Below are positions 1-8,470 of a DNA stretch of 64,000 bases, piece by piece. This DNA is from Halomicroarcula saliterrae. Its GTDB lineage: Archaea; Halobacteriota; Halobacteria; Halobacteriales; Haloarculaceae. Made by a program: the position numbers and the translations under genes. Each line of letters starts with the position of its first letter. The first letter of the stretch is position 1. Below the pieces are notes generated by a model. That model searched no databases. It was given only the letters and a program-made list of their open reading frames with translations, and was not told the origin of the DNA. The DNA lies in NCBI RefSeq assembly GCF_031624395.1, contig NZ_JAMQON010000001.1, forward strand, positions 434,001 to 498,000, written 5' to 3'.

Positions 1-555
1 CGTGGCAACCCACGCCGCCAGGGCGACCATCAGGACGACGATACTGGGGACCATCACCTTCGTCGCCTTCTCGATGCCGTCTTCGATACCCAGCGCGACG
101 ATACCGACGACCAGGGCGAGGAAGACGGCCTGAGCCACCACCGCGTCGAGGCCCGCCGAGACCGACCCGAAGTAGCCCGCGGGGTCCGAGAAGTACGCCC
201 CTCGGGCGCTCCCGAGGATGTAGCGAAGCACCCACCCGCCCACGACGTTGTAGTACGAGAGAATCCAGAACCCGGTGAGGACGGCCAGGCCGCCGACGGC
301 TCGCCACTTCCGGTGGCCCAGCCGCGAGAAGGCGTCGACGGCGTTGACGTGGGTCCGCCGACCGAGGACGAACTCCGCGAGCATCGCCGGGAAGCCGACG
401 AGCGCGACGGCCACGAGATAGAAGACGACGAAGGCGGCCCCGCCGTTGGTCGCGGTCTTGAACGGGAACTGCCAGAGGTTCCCGAGACCGACTGCGCTGC
501 CGATGGCCGCGAGGACGAATCCCGGTCGGGTCGCCCACGTTTCTCGGTCCGACAT
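1..555 (-). CDS. Sodium-dependent symporter, NSS/SNF family (3' part outside window)
   Basis: This is the N-terminal 185 codons of a neurotransmitter:sodium symporter family protein; the gene runs off the left edge of the window. The protein begins MSDRETWATRPGFVLAA and carries the family hallmark GSAVGLGNLWQFPF in the first membrane helix, which forms the Na+ and substrate site in LeuT-type transporters. Further hydrophobic segments follow. The ATG reads from 555 toward 1. The likely role is Na+-driven uptake of an amino acid or similar solute, but the substrate cannot be read from sequence. The family call is firm. Confidence 0.9.
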   Translation of the reverse strand, partial: MSDRETWATRPGFVLAAIGSAVGLGNLWQFPFKTATNGGAAFVVFYLVAVALVGFPAMLAEFVLGRRTHVNAVDAFSRLGHRKWRAVGGLAVLTGFWILSYYNVVGGWVLRYILGSARGAYFSDPAGYFGSVSAGLDAVVAQAVFLALVVGIVALGIEDGIEKATKVMVPSIVVLMVALAAWVAT

Positions 556-973
556 TTTTCGTTCGGACCTACTCTCGTGTGGCTGTTAACAACTGCGGTT
601 GTTCTGTATTTTCGTCTCTCGACGGAACAGTGTCTCTGCCCGGTACGAACGCTTTTGTCGGTAGTAGTGACGAGTTGCAATCACCGTTGTGCGCGTCTCG
701 CGGTGTGTCGGGCCGTCTCTGTCAGCGTGGTCGACGGCCGGTCCGATCCCGGACCAGCAGCTTGCCGCCTCTGCTCGGTCTCACCCGTCCCGGCTCTGCT
801 CGGTCGCCGATGGGACGGCGACCGGGGCGCCGGGACGCGTCGTGCGCTACGCTTCGCCGTAGACCGGGACAGCGATTCCTTGCAAGCGGCGCCGCCTTTG
901 CTCGGTCTCACCCGTCCCGGCTCTGCTCGGTCGCCGATGGGACGGCGACCGGGGCGCCGGGACGCGTCGTGCG
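556..973. other. Intergenic stretch holding a tandem duplication
   Basis: About 418 bases separate the symporter start from the end of the SDR gene. No convincing gene is visible; frames here lack recognisable motifs. The right half holds the first copy and much of the second copy of a 111-base direct repeat. The left part (556-763) should contain the symporter promoter, but I cannot point to a clear TATA box. Confidence 0.6.
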
Positions 974-1001
974 CTACGCTTCGCCGTAGACCGGGACAGC
1001 G
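764..1001. repeat. Tandem 111-bp direct duplication (period 127 bp)
   Basis: Copy 1 spans 764-874 and copy 2 spans 891-1001. They differ at one base (c770 versus t897) and are separated by 16 bases. Copy 2 overlaps the last nine codons and stop of the SDR gene, so copy 1 is a duplicated 3' gene end plus downstream DNA. Each copy contains a hairpin with 9-bp arms and a 6-base loop, CGGTCGCCG / CGGCGACCG, at 801-824 and 928-951. The hairpin could act in 3' end formation of the SDR transcript. Confidence 0.9.
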
Positions 1002-1684
1002 GCGCCACTAGTAACCCCCGCCCCGTCCGAACAGAGAAACAGCATAACGGCGGCGATATCTCTGGGCTCGACCCACTGCTCGAAGTCGGCGTCGGGCATC
1101 ATATCGCGGTTCATCGGTGTGTCGATGACGCTCGGCAGCACGCTGTTTGCCCGTACGGAGCCGAGATTCTCCTCGGCGATCGTCTCGGTTAGAATCCGGA
1201 CCCCGGCCTTGGTCGCCCGGTAGAGCCCGTCGCCCTCGCCGCCTTCCAGTGAGGACCGCGCCGAGACCGAGACGATACTCCCTTCGGTCTCCTGTAGATG
1301 GGGCAGGGCGTGTTTCGAGGCCAGAAACATCGTCTTGAGATTGACGCCGAAGAGGAAGTCGAACGTGTCGGCCTCGGTCTCGTGTATCGGGTCGCCGCCG
1401 CGCCACGTCCCGGCGACGTTCAGGAGGTAGTCCAGCCGACCGTGTTCCGCGACGACAGCCTCGACAACGTCGGCCACGTCGCCCTCGTCGGTGAAGTCTC
1501 CCCGGTGGAACTCGATGCGGCCGGGGTCGGACAGCTGGAAGTCGTCGCTGTCTGGCTCGACCACGTCGGCACCACAGACAGTCGCCCCCGCCTCGATGAA
1601 GGCGTTAGCGACCGAACTCCCCAGCGCCCCGCCGACGCCGGTGACCAGTGCGACCTCGCCGTCGAAATCGAAGCTGACGGACAT
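974..1684 (-). CDS. Short-chain dehydrogenase/reductase (SDR)
   Basis: A 236-residue classical SDR. The N-terminal Rossmann motif TGVGGALGS, the acidic residue after beta-2 (VCGADV), the catalytic serine in SVSARSS and the YRATK catalytic Tyr/Lys motif are all present, so the enzyme should be an active NAD(P)-dependent oxidoreductase. The substrate is unknown. I chose the ATG giving MSVSFDFDGE rather than an in-frame ATG 42 bases upstream, because the family normally starts just before the first beta strand and a T-rich element lies about 27 bases upstream. The 3' end lies inside the duplicated repeat. Confidence 0.85.
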   Translation of the reverse strand: MSVSFDFDGEVALVTGVGGALGSSVANAFIEAGATVCGADVVEPDSDDFQLSDPGRIEFHRGDFTDEGDVADVVEAVVAEHGRLDYLLNVAGTWRGGDPIHETEADTFDFLFGVNLKTMFLASKHALPHLQETEGSIVSVSARSSLEGGEGDGLYRATKAGVRILTETIAEENLGSVRANSVLPSVIDTPMNRDMMPDADFEQWVEPRDIAAVMLFLCSDGAGVTSGAAVPVYGEA

Positions 1685-1857
1685 GTTCGGGGAGAGGTAC
1701 GGGGCCAGCAAAAAACTCCGGGCCACCGCGGTCGGCGCTCTGTCCGCTGACAGTCACAGCCCTGGTAGCACACCTGCGCGTCGAGTAGGTAAAGACCGAC
1801 TGAGGCGAAAAAGGGACGGGCAGTCCGTCCGGTCGTCCGGACCGGAACGCCGGTTGC

Positions 1858-2817
1858 TCAGTGGATGCCCATCGCTTCGATCTGTTCCTGGTACCGGTTC
1901 CGGATGGTGACTTCGGTCACCTGCGCCACGTCGGCGACCTCGCGCTGGGTCTTCTTCTCGTTGCAGAGCAGCGAGGCGGCGTAGATAGCGGCGGCGGCGT
2001 AGCCGGTCGGGGACTTGCCCGAGAGCAGGCCCTGCTCGGCGGTGGTGTCGATAATCTCGTTGGCCTTCGACTGGACCTCTTCGGAGAGGTCGAGTTCGGA
2101 GGCGAACCGGGGGACGTACTGCTTGGGGTCGACAGGCTCCATCTTCAGTTCGAGCTCCTGGGCCACGTAGCGGTATGTGCGCCCGATTTCCTTTTGCTCG
2201 ACGCGTGAGACGTCGGAGACTTCTTCCAGGCTCCGTGGGATACCCTCCTGCCGGCAGGCCGCATAGAGGCAGGCCGTGGCGACACCCTCGATGGAGCGGC
2301 CACGGATGAGGTCCTCGTTGAGCGCGCGTCGATAGATGACCGAGGCGACCTCCCGCACCGAGCGCGGGACACCCAGCGCGGAGGCCATGCGGTCGATTTC
2401 AGAGAGGGCGAACTGCAGGTTGCGCTCGCCCGCGTCTTTGGTCCGGATGCGCTCTTGCCACTTGCGCAGCCGATGCATCTGTGAGCGTTTCTCGGAGGAG
2501 AGCGAGCGACCGTAGGCGTCCTTGTCCTTCCAGTCGATCTGTGTCGTCAGCCCCTTGTCGTGCATCGTCTGTGTCGTCGGGGCCCCGACACGCGATTTCG
2601 ACTGCCGTTCGGAGTGATTGAACGCGCGCCACTCCGGCCCGCGGTCGATGTTCTCGTCCTCGATGACGAGGCCACAGTCCTCGCAGACGAGTTCGCCACC
2701 GCCATCGCTGGTGATCGACTCCGACTCACACTCGGGGCAGGTCTGCTGGCCCGTGCTCTCGGACTCCTGCTCACGCTCCTCTTGGTCCGTGTCCCGCTGG
2801 CGCGTCGGCCGTTCCAT
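1858..2817 (-). CDS. tfb: Transcription initiation factor TFB (TFIIB homologue)
   Basis: A 319-residue general transcription factor that bridges TBP-bound promoters and RNA polymerase. It has an N-terminal zinc ribbon (C27, C30, C45, C48), the B-reader/linker region with EWRAF and the R-S-x-M-H-R-L-R-K-W block, and two cyclin-fold repeats ending in helix-turn-helix-like segments that contact the BRE. Haloarchaea carry several TFB paralogues, so the suffix cannot be assigned. A clear TATA element precedes it. The family call is certain. Confidence 0.97.
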   Translation of the reverse strand: MERPTRQRDTDQEEREQESESTGQQTCPECESESITSDGGGELVCEDCGLVIEDENIDRGPEWRAFNHSERQSKSRVGAPTTQTMHDKGLTTQIDWKDKDAYGRSLSSEKRSQMHRLRKWQERIRTKDAGERNLQFALSEIDRMASALGVPRSVREVASVIYRRALNEDLIRGRSIEGVATACLYAACRQEGIPRSLEEVSDVSRVEQKEIGRTYRYVAQELELKMEPVDPKQYVPRFASELDLSEEVQSKANEIIDTTAEQGLLSGKSPTGYAAAAIYAASLLCNEKKTQREVADVAQVTEVTIRNRYQEQIEAMGIH

Positions 2818-2845
2818 GTGTTCTTTTACGGAGAACAGCTAATTA

Positions 2846-2854
2846 CTTATAAAT
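2846..2854 (-). promoter_or_regulatory. TATA element of the TFB gene
   Basis: On the minus strand this reads ATTTATAAG and is centred about 33 bases before the TFB start codon. With the usual TATA-to-start distance this gives a 5' leader of only a few bases. The surrounding DNA is much lower in GC than the flanking genes. Confidence 0.7.
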
Positions 2855-3101
2855 GTTTGGGCGAAATCGGTCGTTACTCGGGGTACGCCCTTCCTACGAG
2901 GCGGCCCGACGGCGTCGAACAAAGCCTTAACCCATGGGCGTGCGGTGATACCGGGATGTATGAGGTCGCTCAGGGGGCCGGTTGTGGCGGTCGCACGTCC
3001 GCGCGACACTGTCCCGAACCGCGAGCGTCGCCCGACCGAGGGGTCCGAAGCGATGGCTAGCCCCGCACGGTCGACACCAGCGCGGGCGGGTTGGCCGACC
3101 G

Positions 3102-3683
3102 ATGAGTGACGGGCCACCGCCCGGAAAGGATGGTATCGGGGAGCTGTTCGACGAACTGGAGGAACTGGAAGACATCGTCGACGGCGAGGACGAGAAGCGA
3201 CAGGTCCGCGAGGCGATGCGGGCCGCGACGGAGGCACAGGACGGCGAGCCTGCGGTCTTCGGACGCGTCATCTGGGGGTTCGACCGCGAGGACTTCGCCG
3301 AGGCGGTGCTCGGCTCGCTGCTGTTTGGCATCCCGATGGCCGTCGAGAGCGGGACGCGCGACGCCGGACTCCACATCGCCCAGCACCCGCTGTATTTCCT
3401 CGGGACGCTCGCGACGGCGGTCGCGATAGTGGTCGGCATCCTCTACGTCGCCGACTTCCAGGACGTGCGCGTGGCCCACCGTATCCTCGGCGTCGTCCCG
3501 CGCCGGCTGGCCGGCGTGACGACGACGGCGCTGTTCACCTCGGTCGCGCTGTTGACCGCCTGGGGGATGGTCGAGTGGTCGACCGACCCACAGCACGTCT
3601 GGGAGTCGCTCTGTATCTGCAGCGTGGCGTTCGTCCCGATGTCTATCGGGGCGGCGCTGGGCGATATCCTCCCCGGGAGCTAG
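3102..3683 (+). CDS. Conserved haloarchaeal membrane protein (DUF2391-like)
   Basis: A 193-residue protein with an acidic, probably helical N-terminal 45 residues followed by about four hydrophobic segments. The segment FAEAVLGSLLFGIPMAVE resembles the first membrane helix of the DUF2391 putative integral membrane family; that link is from memory and moderate. The start MSDGPPPGKD is preferred because upstream in-frame sequence looks non-coding. It stands alone between TFB and the zinc-finger/EF1-beta unit. No function can be assigned. Confidence 0.6.
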   Translation: MSDGPPPGKDGIGELFDELEELEDIVDGEDEKRQVREAMRAATEAQDGEPAVFGRVIWGFDREDFAEAVLGSLLFGIPMAVESGTRDAGLHIAQHPLYFLGTLATAVAIVVGILYVADFQDVRVAHRILGVVPRRLAGVTTTALFTSVALLTAWGMVEWSTDPQHVWESLCICSVAFVPMSIGAALGDILPGS

Positions 3684-3903
3684 GGAGAGTTCGACCACCG
3701 GGGAGTCCGGAGCGGAACGGCTCGAACGCGAACAGGGAGGGATATCCGGTCTCTGGCGGTCGGGACGGGCTGTCGCCCCGACGACGGTGCCGTGAGCGTA
3801 GCGACCATGGGGCCAGCGAGCGTGCGAGCGTCTGGTGAGGGGTTCGCGCCGTCGAACCGGCGCGTGACACCGGCTGTCACGGGCCGACGGCGTTTGACAA
3901 CCG

Positions 3904-3909
3904 TTAAAA
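3904..3909 (+). promoter_or_regulatory. TATA element before the zinc-finger micro-protein
   Basis: The element TTAAAA is centred 26-27 bases upstream of the ATG at 3933, the spacing expected for a leaderless haloarchaeal transcript. It probably drives both the zinc-finger gene and the EF1-beta gene. Confidence 0.65.
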
Positions 3910-3932
3910 GCGACGGTCGGGTACGGGGTGGT

Positions 3933-4112
3933 ATGAGCGAGAGCCAGCAGAAACGAGCGCAGAAATGCGTCTCGTGTGGCATCAACATCGCCACGACGAA
4001 CGCGGCCGCGTTCAAGTGTCCGGACTGCGGACAGCAGATCTACCGCTGTTCGAAGTGTCGCAAACAGAGCAACCTCTACAAGTGCCCCGACTGCGGGTTC
4101 ACGGGACCATAA
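3933..4112 (+). CDS. Small double zinc-finger protein (HVO_2753-like)
   Basis: A 59-residue micro-protein with four CxxC knuckles (C12/C15, C29/C32, C39/C42, C51/C54), enough ligands for two zinc ions. Length, motif arrangement and position directly before aEF1-beta match HVO_2753 of Haloferax volcanii, a structurally characterised zinc-finger micro-protein that known work links to swarming and biofilm formation. The stop is two bases before the ATG of the EF1-beta gene, so the pair is almost certainly co-transcribed. Its binding partner is not evident. Confidence 0.9.
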   Translation: MSESQQKRAQKCVSCGINIATTNAAAFKCPDCGQQIYRCSKCRKQSNLYKCPDCGFTGP

Positions 4113-4114
4113 CG

Positions 4115-4381
4115 ATGGGGAAAGTAGCAGCCAAAATCAAGATCATGCCGCAGAGCCCGGAAGTCGACCTCGACGCGCTCCAGGACCGTCTGGAGGGGGC
4201 GCTTCCCGAAGGAGCGAAGATCAAGGGATTCGAGCGCGACGACGTGGCCTTCGGCCTCGTCGCGCTGTTCCCGACGGTCATCATCCCCGACGAAGCCGGC
4301 GGCACGGACGCCGTCGAGGACGCCTTCGCCGACGTCGACGGCGTCGAATCCGTCGATGTAGACACTGTCGGCCGTCTGTAA
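4115..4381 (+). CDS. ef1B: Translation elongation factor aEF-1 beta
   Basis: An 88-residue protein corresponding to the catalytic C-terminal domain of eukaryotic eEF1B-alpha. It is the guanine nucleotide exchange factor that reloads aEF-1 alpha with GTP. The family pattern [17 protein letters not shown] at the N-terminus and the FGLVAL segment are present, and length is typical. It follows the zinc-finger micro-protein with a two-base gap. Confidence 0.95.
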   Translation: MGKVAAKIKIMPQSPEVDLDALQDRLEGALPEGAKIKGFERDDVAFGLVALFPTVIIPDEAGGTDAVEDAFADVDGVESVDVDTVGRL

Positions 4382-4465
4382 CACGGCTTTCGTTCTCCGC
4401 GATTTCCCGCCTCGTGAGCGACAGCACCGCGCCACCCGGTTTCGGACGCGACCGCGGAACGCACG

Positions 4466-4473
4466 TTTTATAT
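4466..4473 (+). promoter_or_regulatory. TATA element of the L21e-Rpb4 unit
   Basis: TTTTATATG-type element centred about 31 bases before the L21e start codon at 4501, implying a leader of a few bases. A second ATG at 4491 opens only a five-codon frame and is not a plausible start. Confidence 0.65.
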
Positions 4474-4500
4474 GGGCGAGTAGACAAGCGATGAGCAAGA

Positions 4501-4794
4501 ATGCCTAGTTCGAACGGCCCCCTCGAAGGAACACGGAACAAGCTGAAAAACAAGCCACGCAACCGCGGCACGTCGCCGCCCCAGCGCGCCGTCGAGCAGT
4601 ACGAGGTCGACGAGAAAGTCCACCTGAAAATCGACCCCTCGGTCCCCGAAGGCCGATTCCACCCGCGGTTCGACGGCCAGACCGGCACTGTCACCGGCGA
4701 ACAGGGCGCGGCCTACAAGGTCGAAATCGTCGACGGCGGCAAGACCAAGACGGTCATCGTCAAGCCGGCACATCTCCGCCGTCAAGAGAACTGA
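4501..4794 (+). CDS. rpl21e: 50S ribosomal protein L21e
   Basis: A 97-residue archaeal/eukaryotic-type large-subunit protein. It starts with the basic [15 protein letters not shown] region and contains the SH3-like beta-barrel signature [16 protein letters not shown]. Length and motifs match the family. The Rpb4 gene starts four bases after its stop, so the two form an operon, the order seen widely in archaea. Confidence 0.97.
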   Translation: MPSSNGPLEGTRNKLKNKPRNRGTSPPQRAVEQYEVDEKVHLKIDPSVPEGRFHPRFDGQTGTVTGEQGAAYKVEIVDGGKTKTVIVKPAHLRRQEN

Positions 4795-4797
4795 GCG

Positions 4798-5154
4798 ATG
4801 ACGATCTTCAAAGAGAAGATCTCGGAGGAGTATCTCACCACCGCCGAGACCAAGGAGATACTGGCGGACCTGGAGATGGAGCGTGCGGCCGACGAGGACC
4901 GCGAGATGCGCTACGAGCTCAAGCGCTCTATCGAGCACGTCAACCACTTCGCCATGCTGGACGTCGAGGAGTCCCTGGAGTTCGTCGACGAACTGCAGGA
5001 CCTCGAGAAGGTCGACGAGGCGACCGCTTACAAGATCGCGAATCTGCGGCCGCTCGACCGCGACGAGCTGCGTGCCATCTATGCACAGGAGCGGTACTCG
5101 CTGTCGGGCGACGAACTGGACGCCATTCTCGCCGTCGTCAAGCAGTACGCCTAA
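4798..5154 (+). CDS. rpoF: DNA-directed RNA polymerase subunit Rpb4/RpoF
   Basis: A 118-residue subunit F. With subunit E it forms the stalk of archaeal RNA polymerase, which contacts emerging RNA. It contains the HRDC-like helical C-terminal region (KIANLRPLDRDELRAIYAQER). It sits directly after rpl21e and before the DUF655 gene, a conserved archaeal arrangement. Confidence 0.95.
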   Translation: MTIFKEKISEEYLTTAETKEILADLEMERAADEDREMRYELKRSIEHVNHFAMLDVEESLEFVDELQDLEKVDEATAYKIANLRPLDRDELRAIYAQERYSLSGDELDAILAVVKQYA

Positions 5155-5250
5155 CTCTGCCGACAGGTCCGTGCTGGGGCGGCCGACAATTTTAGCCGTC
5201 CGGCGTTTGCCGACGGGTCCGGCCGTCCAGCCGTGCGGTCATCCAATGCA

Positions 5251-5256
5251 TTAAGT
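5251..5256 (+). promoter_or_regulatory. TATA element of the DUF655 gene
   Basis: TTAAGT centred 27 bases upstream of the ATG at 5280, indicating a leaderless transcript separate from the rpl21e-rpoF unit. Confidence 0.55.
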
Positions 5257-5279
5257 GTACTCTCGTCATACAGTTCCGC

Positions 5280-5855
5280 ATGAGCAGCACCGAGAGCGGT
5301 GGTGAGGATTTGGTCGCGGCAGTGCTCGACGTTCTCCCGCACGGCCGGAGCGACGACGACCGCCCGCAACACCAGAAAGAGCCGCTCGCGTACGCCCTCG
5401 GAGTCGACGAGTTCCACATCTACGAGCTCTCGCTCGACGAGGACGACGACATCGCCTTCGGCGACCGCATCGACCTCACGGAGTTCGGTCGGTTGACCGA
5501 GGTGGCGTTCGAGGACCTGCCAAGCGGTGCCCGGCAGGAACTGGAGTACGCCGTCGAGGAAATCGTCGAGGCCGACGAACGGCGGTTCGTCGACTTCTAC
5601 AACGACGCCCAGCCGATTACGCTGCGACTCCACCAGCTGAACCTCTTGCCGGGTATCGGGAAGAAGCTCCGCAACACCATCCTCGACGAGCGCAAGCGAA
5701 AACCGTTCGAGAGCTTCGAGGACCTCGAAGAACGGGTCAACGGGCTCCACAACCCGAGGGAAGTGCTCGTCGAACGTATCCAGGAGGAGCTGCGGGACGA
5801 CGACCTGAAGTATCGGATCTTCGTGCGACGGAGTGAGCAGGGCGAGGAGACCTGA
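5280..5855 (+). CDS. DUF655 family protein, putative RNA-binding
   Basis: A 191-residue archaeal DUF655 protein. It has an OB-like N-terminal half (YALGVDEFHIYELSL) and a helix-hairpin-helix segment LNLLPGIGKKLRNTILDER in the C-terminal half, consistent with nucleic acid binding. It lies in the conserved archaeal order L21e-Rpb4-DUF655-KsgA, which suggests a link to ribosome biogenesis or translation. No biochemical activity is known to me. Confidence 0.88.
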   Translation: MSSTESGGEDLVAAVLDVLPHGRSDDDRPQHQKEPLAYALGVDEFHIYELSLDEDDDIAFGDRIDLTEFGRLTEVAFEDLPSGARQELEYAVEEIVEADERRFVDFYNDAQPITLRLHQLNLLPGIGKKLRNTILDERKRKPFESFEDLEERVNGLHNPREVLVERIQEELRDDDLKYRIFVRRSEQGEET

Positions 5856-5959
5856 GCGTCGCGGGTCGCCTCGTAGCACAGAGCAGGGCGAGGGTGCGCG
5901 ACCCGAGCCCCGGAGGCGAGTAGCCGACTTTTTCACGTCCCGACCGTCTACGGAGGGTA

Positions 5960-6814
5960 ATGACCGAGTATGGGAACCGCGACCCGGACGCGCTCGTCCG
6001 ACGGGCGGGCAAGCGGGCCGACACCAGACAGGACCAGCATTTCCTGGTCGACGACCGCGTGCTCGACCGGATTCCGAGCCACGCCGAGGGGATGGACCTG
6101 CGCCACGTGCTCGAAATCGGCGGGGGGCCGGGCGCGCTCACCGACCGGCTGCTGGCCGTCGCCGGCCGGGTGACCGTCGTCGAGCGGGACCCCGACTTCG
6201 CGGCGCACCTGCGCGAGGAGTTCGCCGACGCCGTCGCCGCCGACCGGCTGACCGTCGTCGAGGGCGACGCGCTCGACGTCGACCTCCCCGACTTCACCGC
6301 GAGCGTCTCGAACCTCCCCTACGGCGCCTCCTCGGAAATCGCCTTTCGCCTCCTCCCCGAGGGGAAGCCGATGGTCCTCATGTTCCAGCAGGAGTTCGCC
6401 GAGCGGATGGCCGCCGACCCGGCGACTGACGACTACGGCCGGCTGTCGGTGACGGCGGGTCACTACGCCGACGCGGAAATCGTCGAGACCGTTCCACGCG
6501 GTGCCTTCGACCCCCAGCCCCGCGTCACGAGCGCGCTGGTTCGGACCACGCCTCGCGAGCCGGACTACGAGGTCCCCAGCGACGAGTTCTTCATGGCCTT
6601 CCTGAAAGCGGTGTTCACCCAGCGACGGAAGACGATGCGCAACGCCGTTCGCAACACGGCCCACATCTCCGGGCTGAGGGACCCGGACGCCGTCGTCGCC
6701 GCCGCCGACGAGTCCCTGATGAGCGCCCGTGCCGGCAAGCTCACGCCGGCCGATTTCGCGGACCTCGCGACGCTCTCCTACGAGGTTGGCGAGCCGGAGC
6801 ACGGCGATGACTGA
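5960..6814 (+). CDS. ksgA: 16S rRNA dimethyladenosine transferase (KsgA/Dim1)
   Basis: A 284-residue S-adenosylmethionine-dependent enzyme that dimethylates two adjacent adenosines in the 3' terminal hairpin of 16S rRNA during small-subunit maturation. The SAM-binding motif EIGGGPG is at residues 52-58 and the catalytic NLPY motif at 118-121. The C-terminal helical domain is present. Its stop overlaps the start of the next methyltransferase gene by 8 bases, so the two are translated from one message. Confidence 0.96.
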   Translation: MTEYGNRDPDALVRRAGKRADTRQDQHFLVDDRVLDRIPSHAEGMDLRHVLEIGGGPGALTDRLLAVAGRVTVVERDPDFAAHLREEFADAVAADRLTVVEGDALDVDLPDFTASVSNLPYGASSEIAFRLLPEGKPMVLMFQQEFAERMAADPATDDYGRLSVTAGHYADAEIVETVPRGAFDPQPRVTSALVRTTPREPDYEVPSDEFFMAFLKAVFTQRRKTMRNAVRNTAHISGLRDPDAVVAAADESLMSARAGKLTPADFADLATLSYEVGEPEHGDD

Positions 6815-7406
6815 GGAGGACGCGGATAGCGGTCGCCCGGCGCTGGCCGACGAGCGCGGCGTCGAATCGGTGTACCAGCCGGCCGAGGACTCGGACCTGC
6901 TGGCCCGGACGGCCGACGAGCGCGTGACCGAGGGCGACCGGGTGCTCGACGTGGGAACCGGGTCGGGCTACGTCGCCGCGGTGGTGGCCGAGGCGGGCGC
7001 CGAGGCAGTCGGCGTCGACCTGAGTCCGCTGGCCTGCCGGGAGGCCGCCGATAACGGTGTTCCGGTCGTCCGCGGTGACCTCGTCGCTCCGTTCCGGGAC
7101 GCCGCGTTCGACCTCGTGGCGTTCAATCCGCCCTACCTCCCGACGCCGGCAGAGGCGGAGTGGGACGACTGGATGGAACACGCGCTGTCGGGCGGCGAGG
7201 ACGGCCGCCGGCTCGTCGATCCGTTTCTGGAATCGGTCGGTCGGGTCCTCGCGCCCGGCGGCGAGGCGCTTTTGCTGGTGAGCAGTCTCACCGCCCCCGA
7301 CGCAGTTCGCGCGTACGCCCGCGAGCGGGGGCTCGCCAGCGAGGTGCTTGCTACCGAGAAACACCCTTACGAGGAGCTCGTCGTCTTGCGGTTCTCCGAA
7401 TCGTAA
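6807..7406 (+). CDS. HemK2/Mtq2-type protein glutamine methyltransferase
   Basis: A 199-residue class I methyltransferase with the SAM motif DVGTGSGY (48-55) and the NPPY motif at 107-110, typical of enzymes that methylate a glutamine side chain. The absence of the N-terminal PrmC domain and the size fit the archaeal/eukaryotic HemK2/Mtq2 group, which targets the GGQ glutamine of release factor aRF1. The start MTEEDADSG overlaps the ksgA stop, and in-frame codons further upstream belong to ksgA in another frame. Confidence 0.88.
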   Translation: MTEEDADSGRPALADERGVESVYQPAEDSDLLARTADERVTEGDRVLDVGTGSGYVAAVVAEAGAEAVGVDLSPLACREAADNGVPVVRGDLVAPFRDAAFDLVAFNPPYLPTPAEAEWDDWMEHALSGGEDGRRLVDPFLESVGRVLAPGGEALLLVSSLTAPDAVRAYARERGLASEVLATEKHPYEELVVLRFSES

Positions 7407-7435
7407 TTACCGAAGTGCATTTTTACGAATGGAAA

Positions 7436-7443
7436 ATATTAAA
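7436..7443 (+). promoter_or_regulatory. TATA element of the metE pair
   Basis: ATATTAAA centred 29 bases before the ATG at 7469, in a short AT-rich spacer after the HemK2-type gene. I see no structured leader that would suggest a methionine or SAM riboswitch. Confidence 0.6.
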
Positions 7444-7468
7444 GCTCGTCATTTCATAGCCTCAGCTA

Positions 7469-8470
7469 ATGCCAGAGATAGTTGCGACGACACCTGGCCT
7501 GTTTCCGCTTCCGGACTGGGCCAAGGACGAGCTGTCCCACCTGAAAGGACACCAGAAGACCGATCTCATCAGCGGCGACGAGGGCGAGGCGATTCTCGAC
7601 GCCTACGACCGCGCCCGAAGCGAGGTCGTCGACGTACAGACCGACGCCGGCCTCGACCGCGTCAGCGAGGGCCAACTGCGCTGGGACGATATGCTCGCGC
7701 ACCCGCTCGCTGTCCACGACAGCGTGGAGACCCGCGGCATCGTCCGGTACTACGACAACAACAACTTCTACCGAGAGCCGGTCGTCACGGACGACCTGAC
7801 CGCCGACGGCGACGTCGCGGCCGAACTCGACGCCGCCGCCGAGCTGGTCGACTCCGGCCTGCAGGCCGTCCTGCCGGGCCCCTACTCGCTCGCGGACCTC
7901 GCGACCGACGAACACTACGGCGACGACGCCGCGTTCCTCGACGCCGTCGCGGAGTTCCTCGTCGGCGAGGTCGAGCAGTTCCCCGACGTGGAGACGCTGT
8001 TCCTGCTGGAGCCGTCGCTCGTCGAGACGCCGCCCGGAGACGGCGCGGACGAGCGCGCCAGCGAGGCCATCGACGCCGTCGCCACGGCCATCGACGCCGA
8101 GGTCGTCACCCACACCTACTGGGGCCCCATCGAGGAGAAGACCTACGCGCACCTGATGGACGCAGACGTCGACGCCATCGGCTTCGACCTCGTGGCCGAC
8201 CACGACAAGAACGTCTACAACGTACAGGAGTACGGCACGAAGGACGCTGTCGCACTGGGCCTCGTCGACGGCCAGAACACCCGCGTCGAGTCGCCCGAGA
8301 CCATCCGCGACCGCATCGACTGGTTCGAACAGCAGACGAACACGGTCTACGACACCGTCTACGCGACCACGAACACCGAGACGTTCTACCTGCCGGTCAA
8401 CAAGTTCGAGGACAAGATTCGCTCGCTGGCCAACGCCGCGACCCTGGAAGCCCCGGAGGCAGACCAATGA
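7469..8470 (+). CDS. Methionine synthase-related protein, N-domain-like partner
   Basis: A 333-residue TIM-barrel protein of the UROD/MetE superfamily. It has PGPYSLADLATDEHY and a VVTHTYWG segment, but lacks the His-x-Cys and Cys ligands of the catalytic zinc site that the next gene carries. Its stop overlaps the next start (ATGA). In haloarchaea the two genes usually occur together, so this half probably partners the catalytic half, binding substrate or methyl donor; that role is inference. Not a complete MetE on its own. Confidence 0.8.
   Translation: MPEIVATTPGLFPLPDWAKDELSHLKGHQKTDLISGDEGEAILDAYDRARSEVVDVQTDAGLDRVSEGQLRWDDMLAHPLAVHDSVETRGIVRYYDNNNFYREPVVTDDLTADGDVAAELDAAAELVDSGLQAVLPGPYSLADLATDEHYGDDAAFLDAVAEFLVGEVEQFPDVETLFLLEPSLVETPPGDGADERASEAIDAVATAIDAEVVTHTYWGPIEEKTYAHLMDADVDAIGFDLVADHDKNVYNVQEYGTKDAVALGLVDGQNTRVESPETIRDRIDWFEQQTNTVYDTVYATTNTETFYLPVNKFEDKIRSLANAATLEAPEADQ

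Noticed and set aside
7407-7468. SAM or methionine riboswitch upstream of the metE pair
   Set aside because: The spacer is only 62 bases, AT-rich with a TATA element at leaderless distance, leaving no room for an aptamer.
7348-8466. N-terminal extension of the catalytic methionine synthase frame
   Set aside because: It overlaps the partner gene in another frame and is Arg-rich; the ATGA overlap at 8467 marks the true start.
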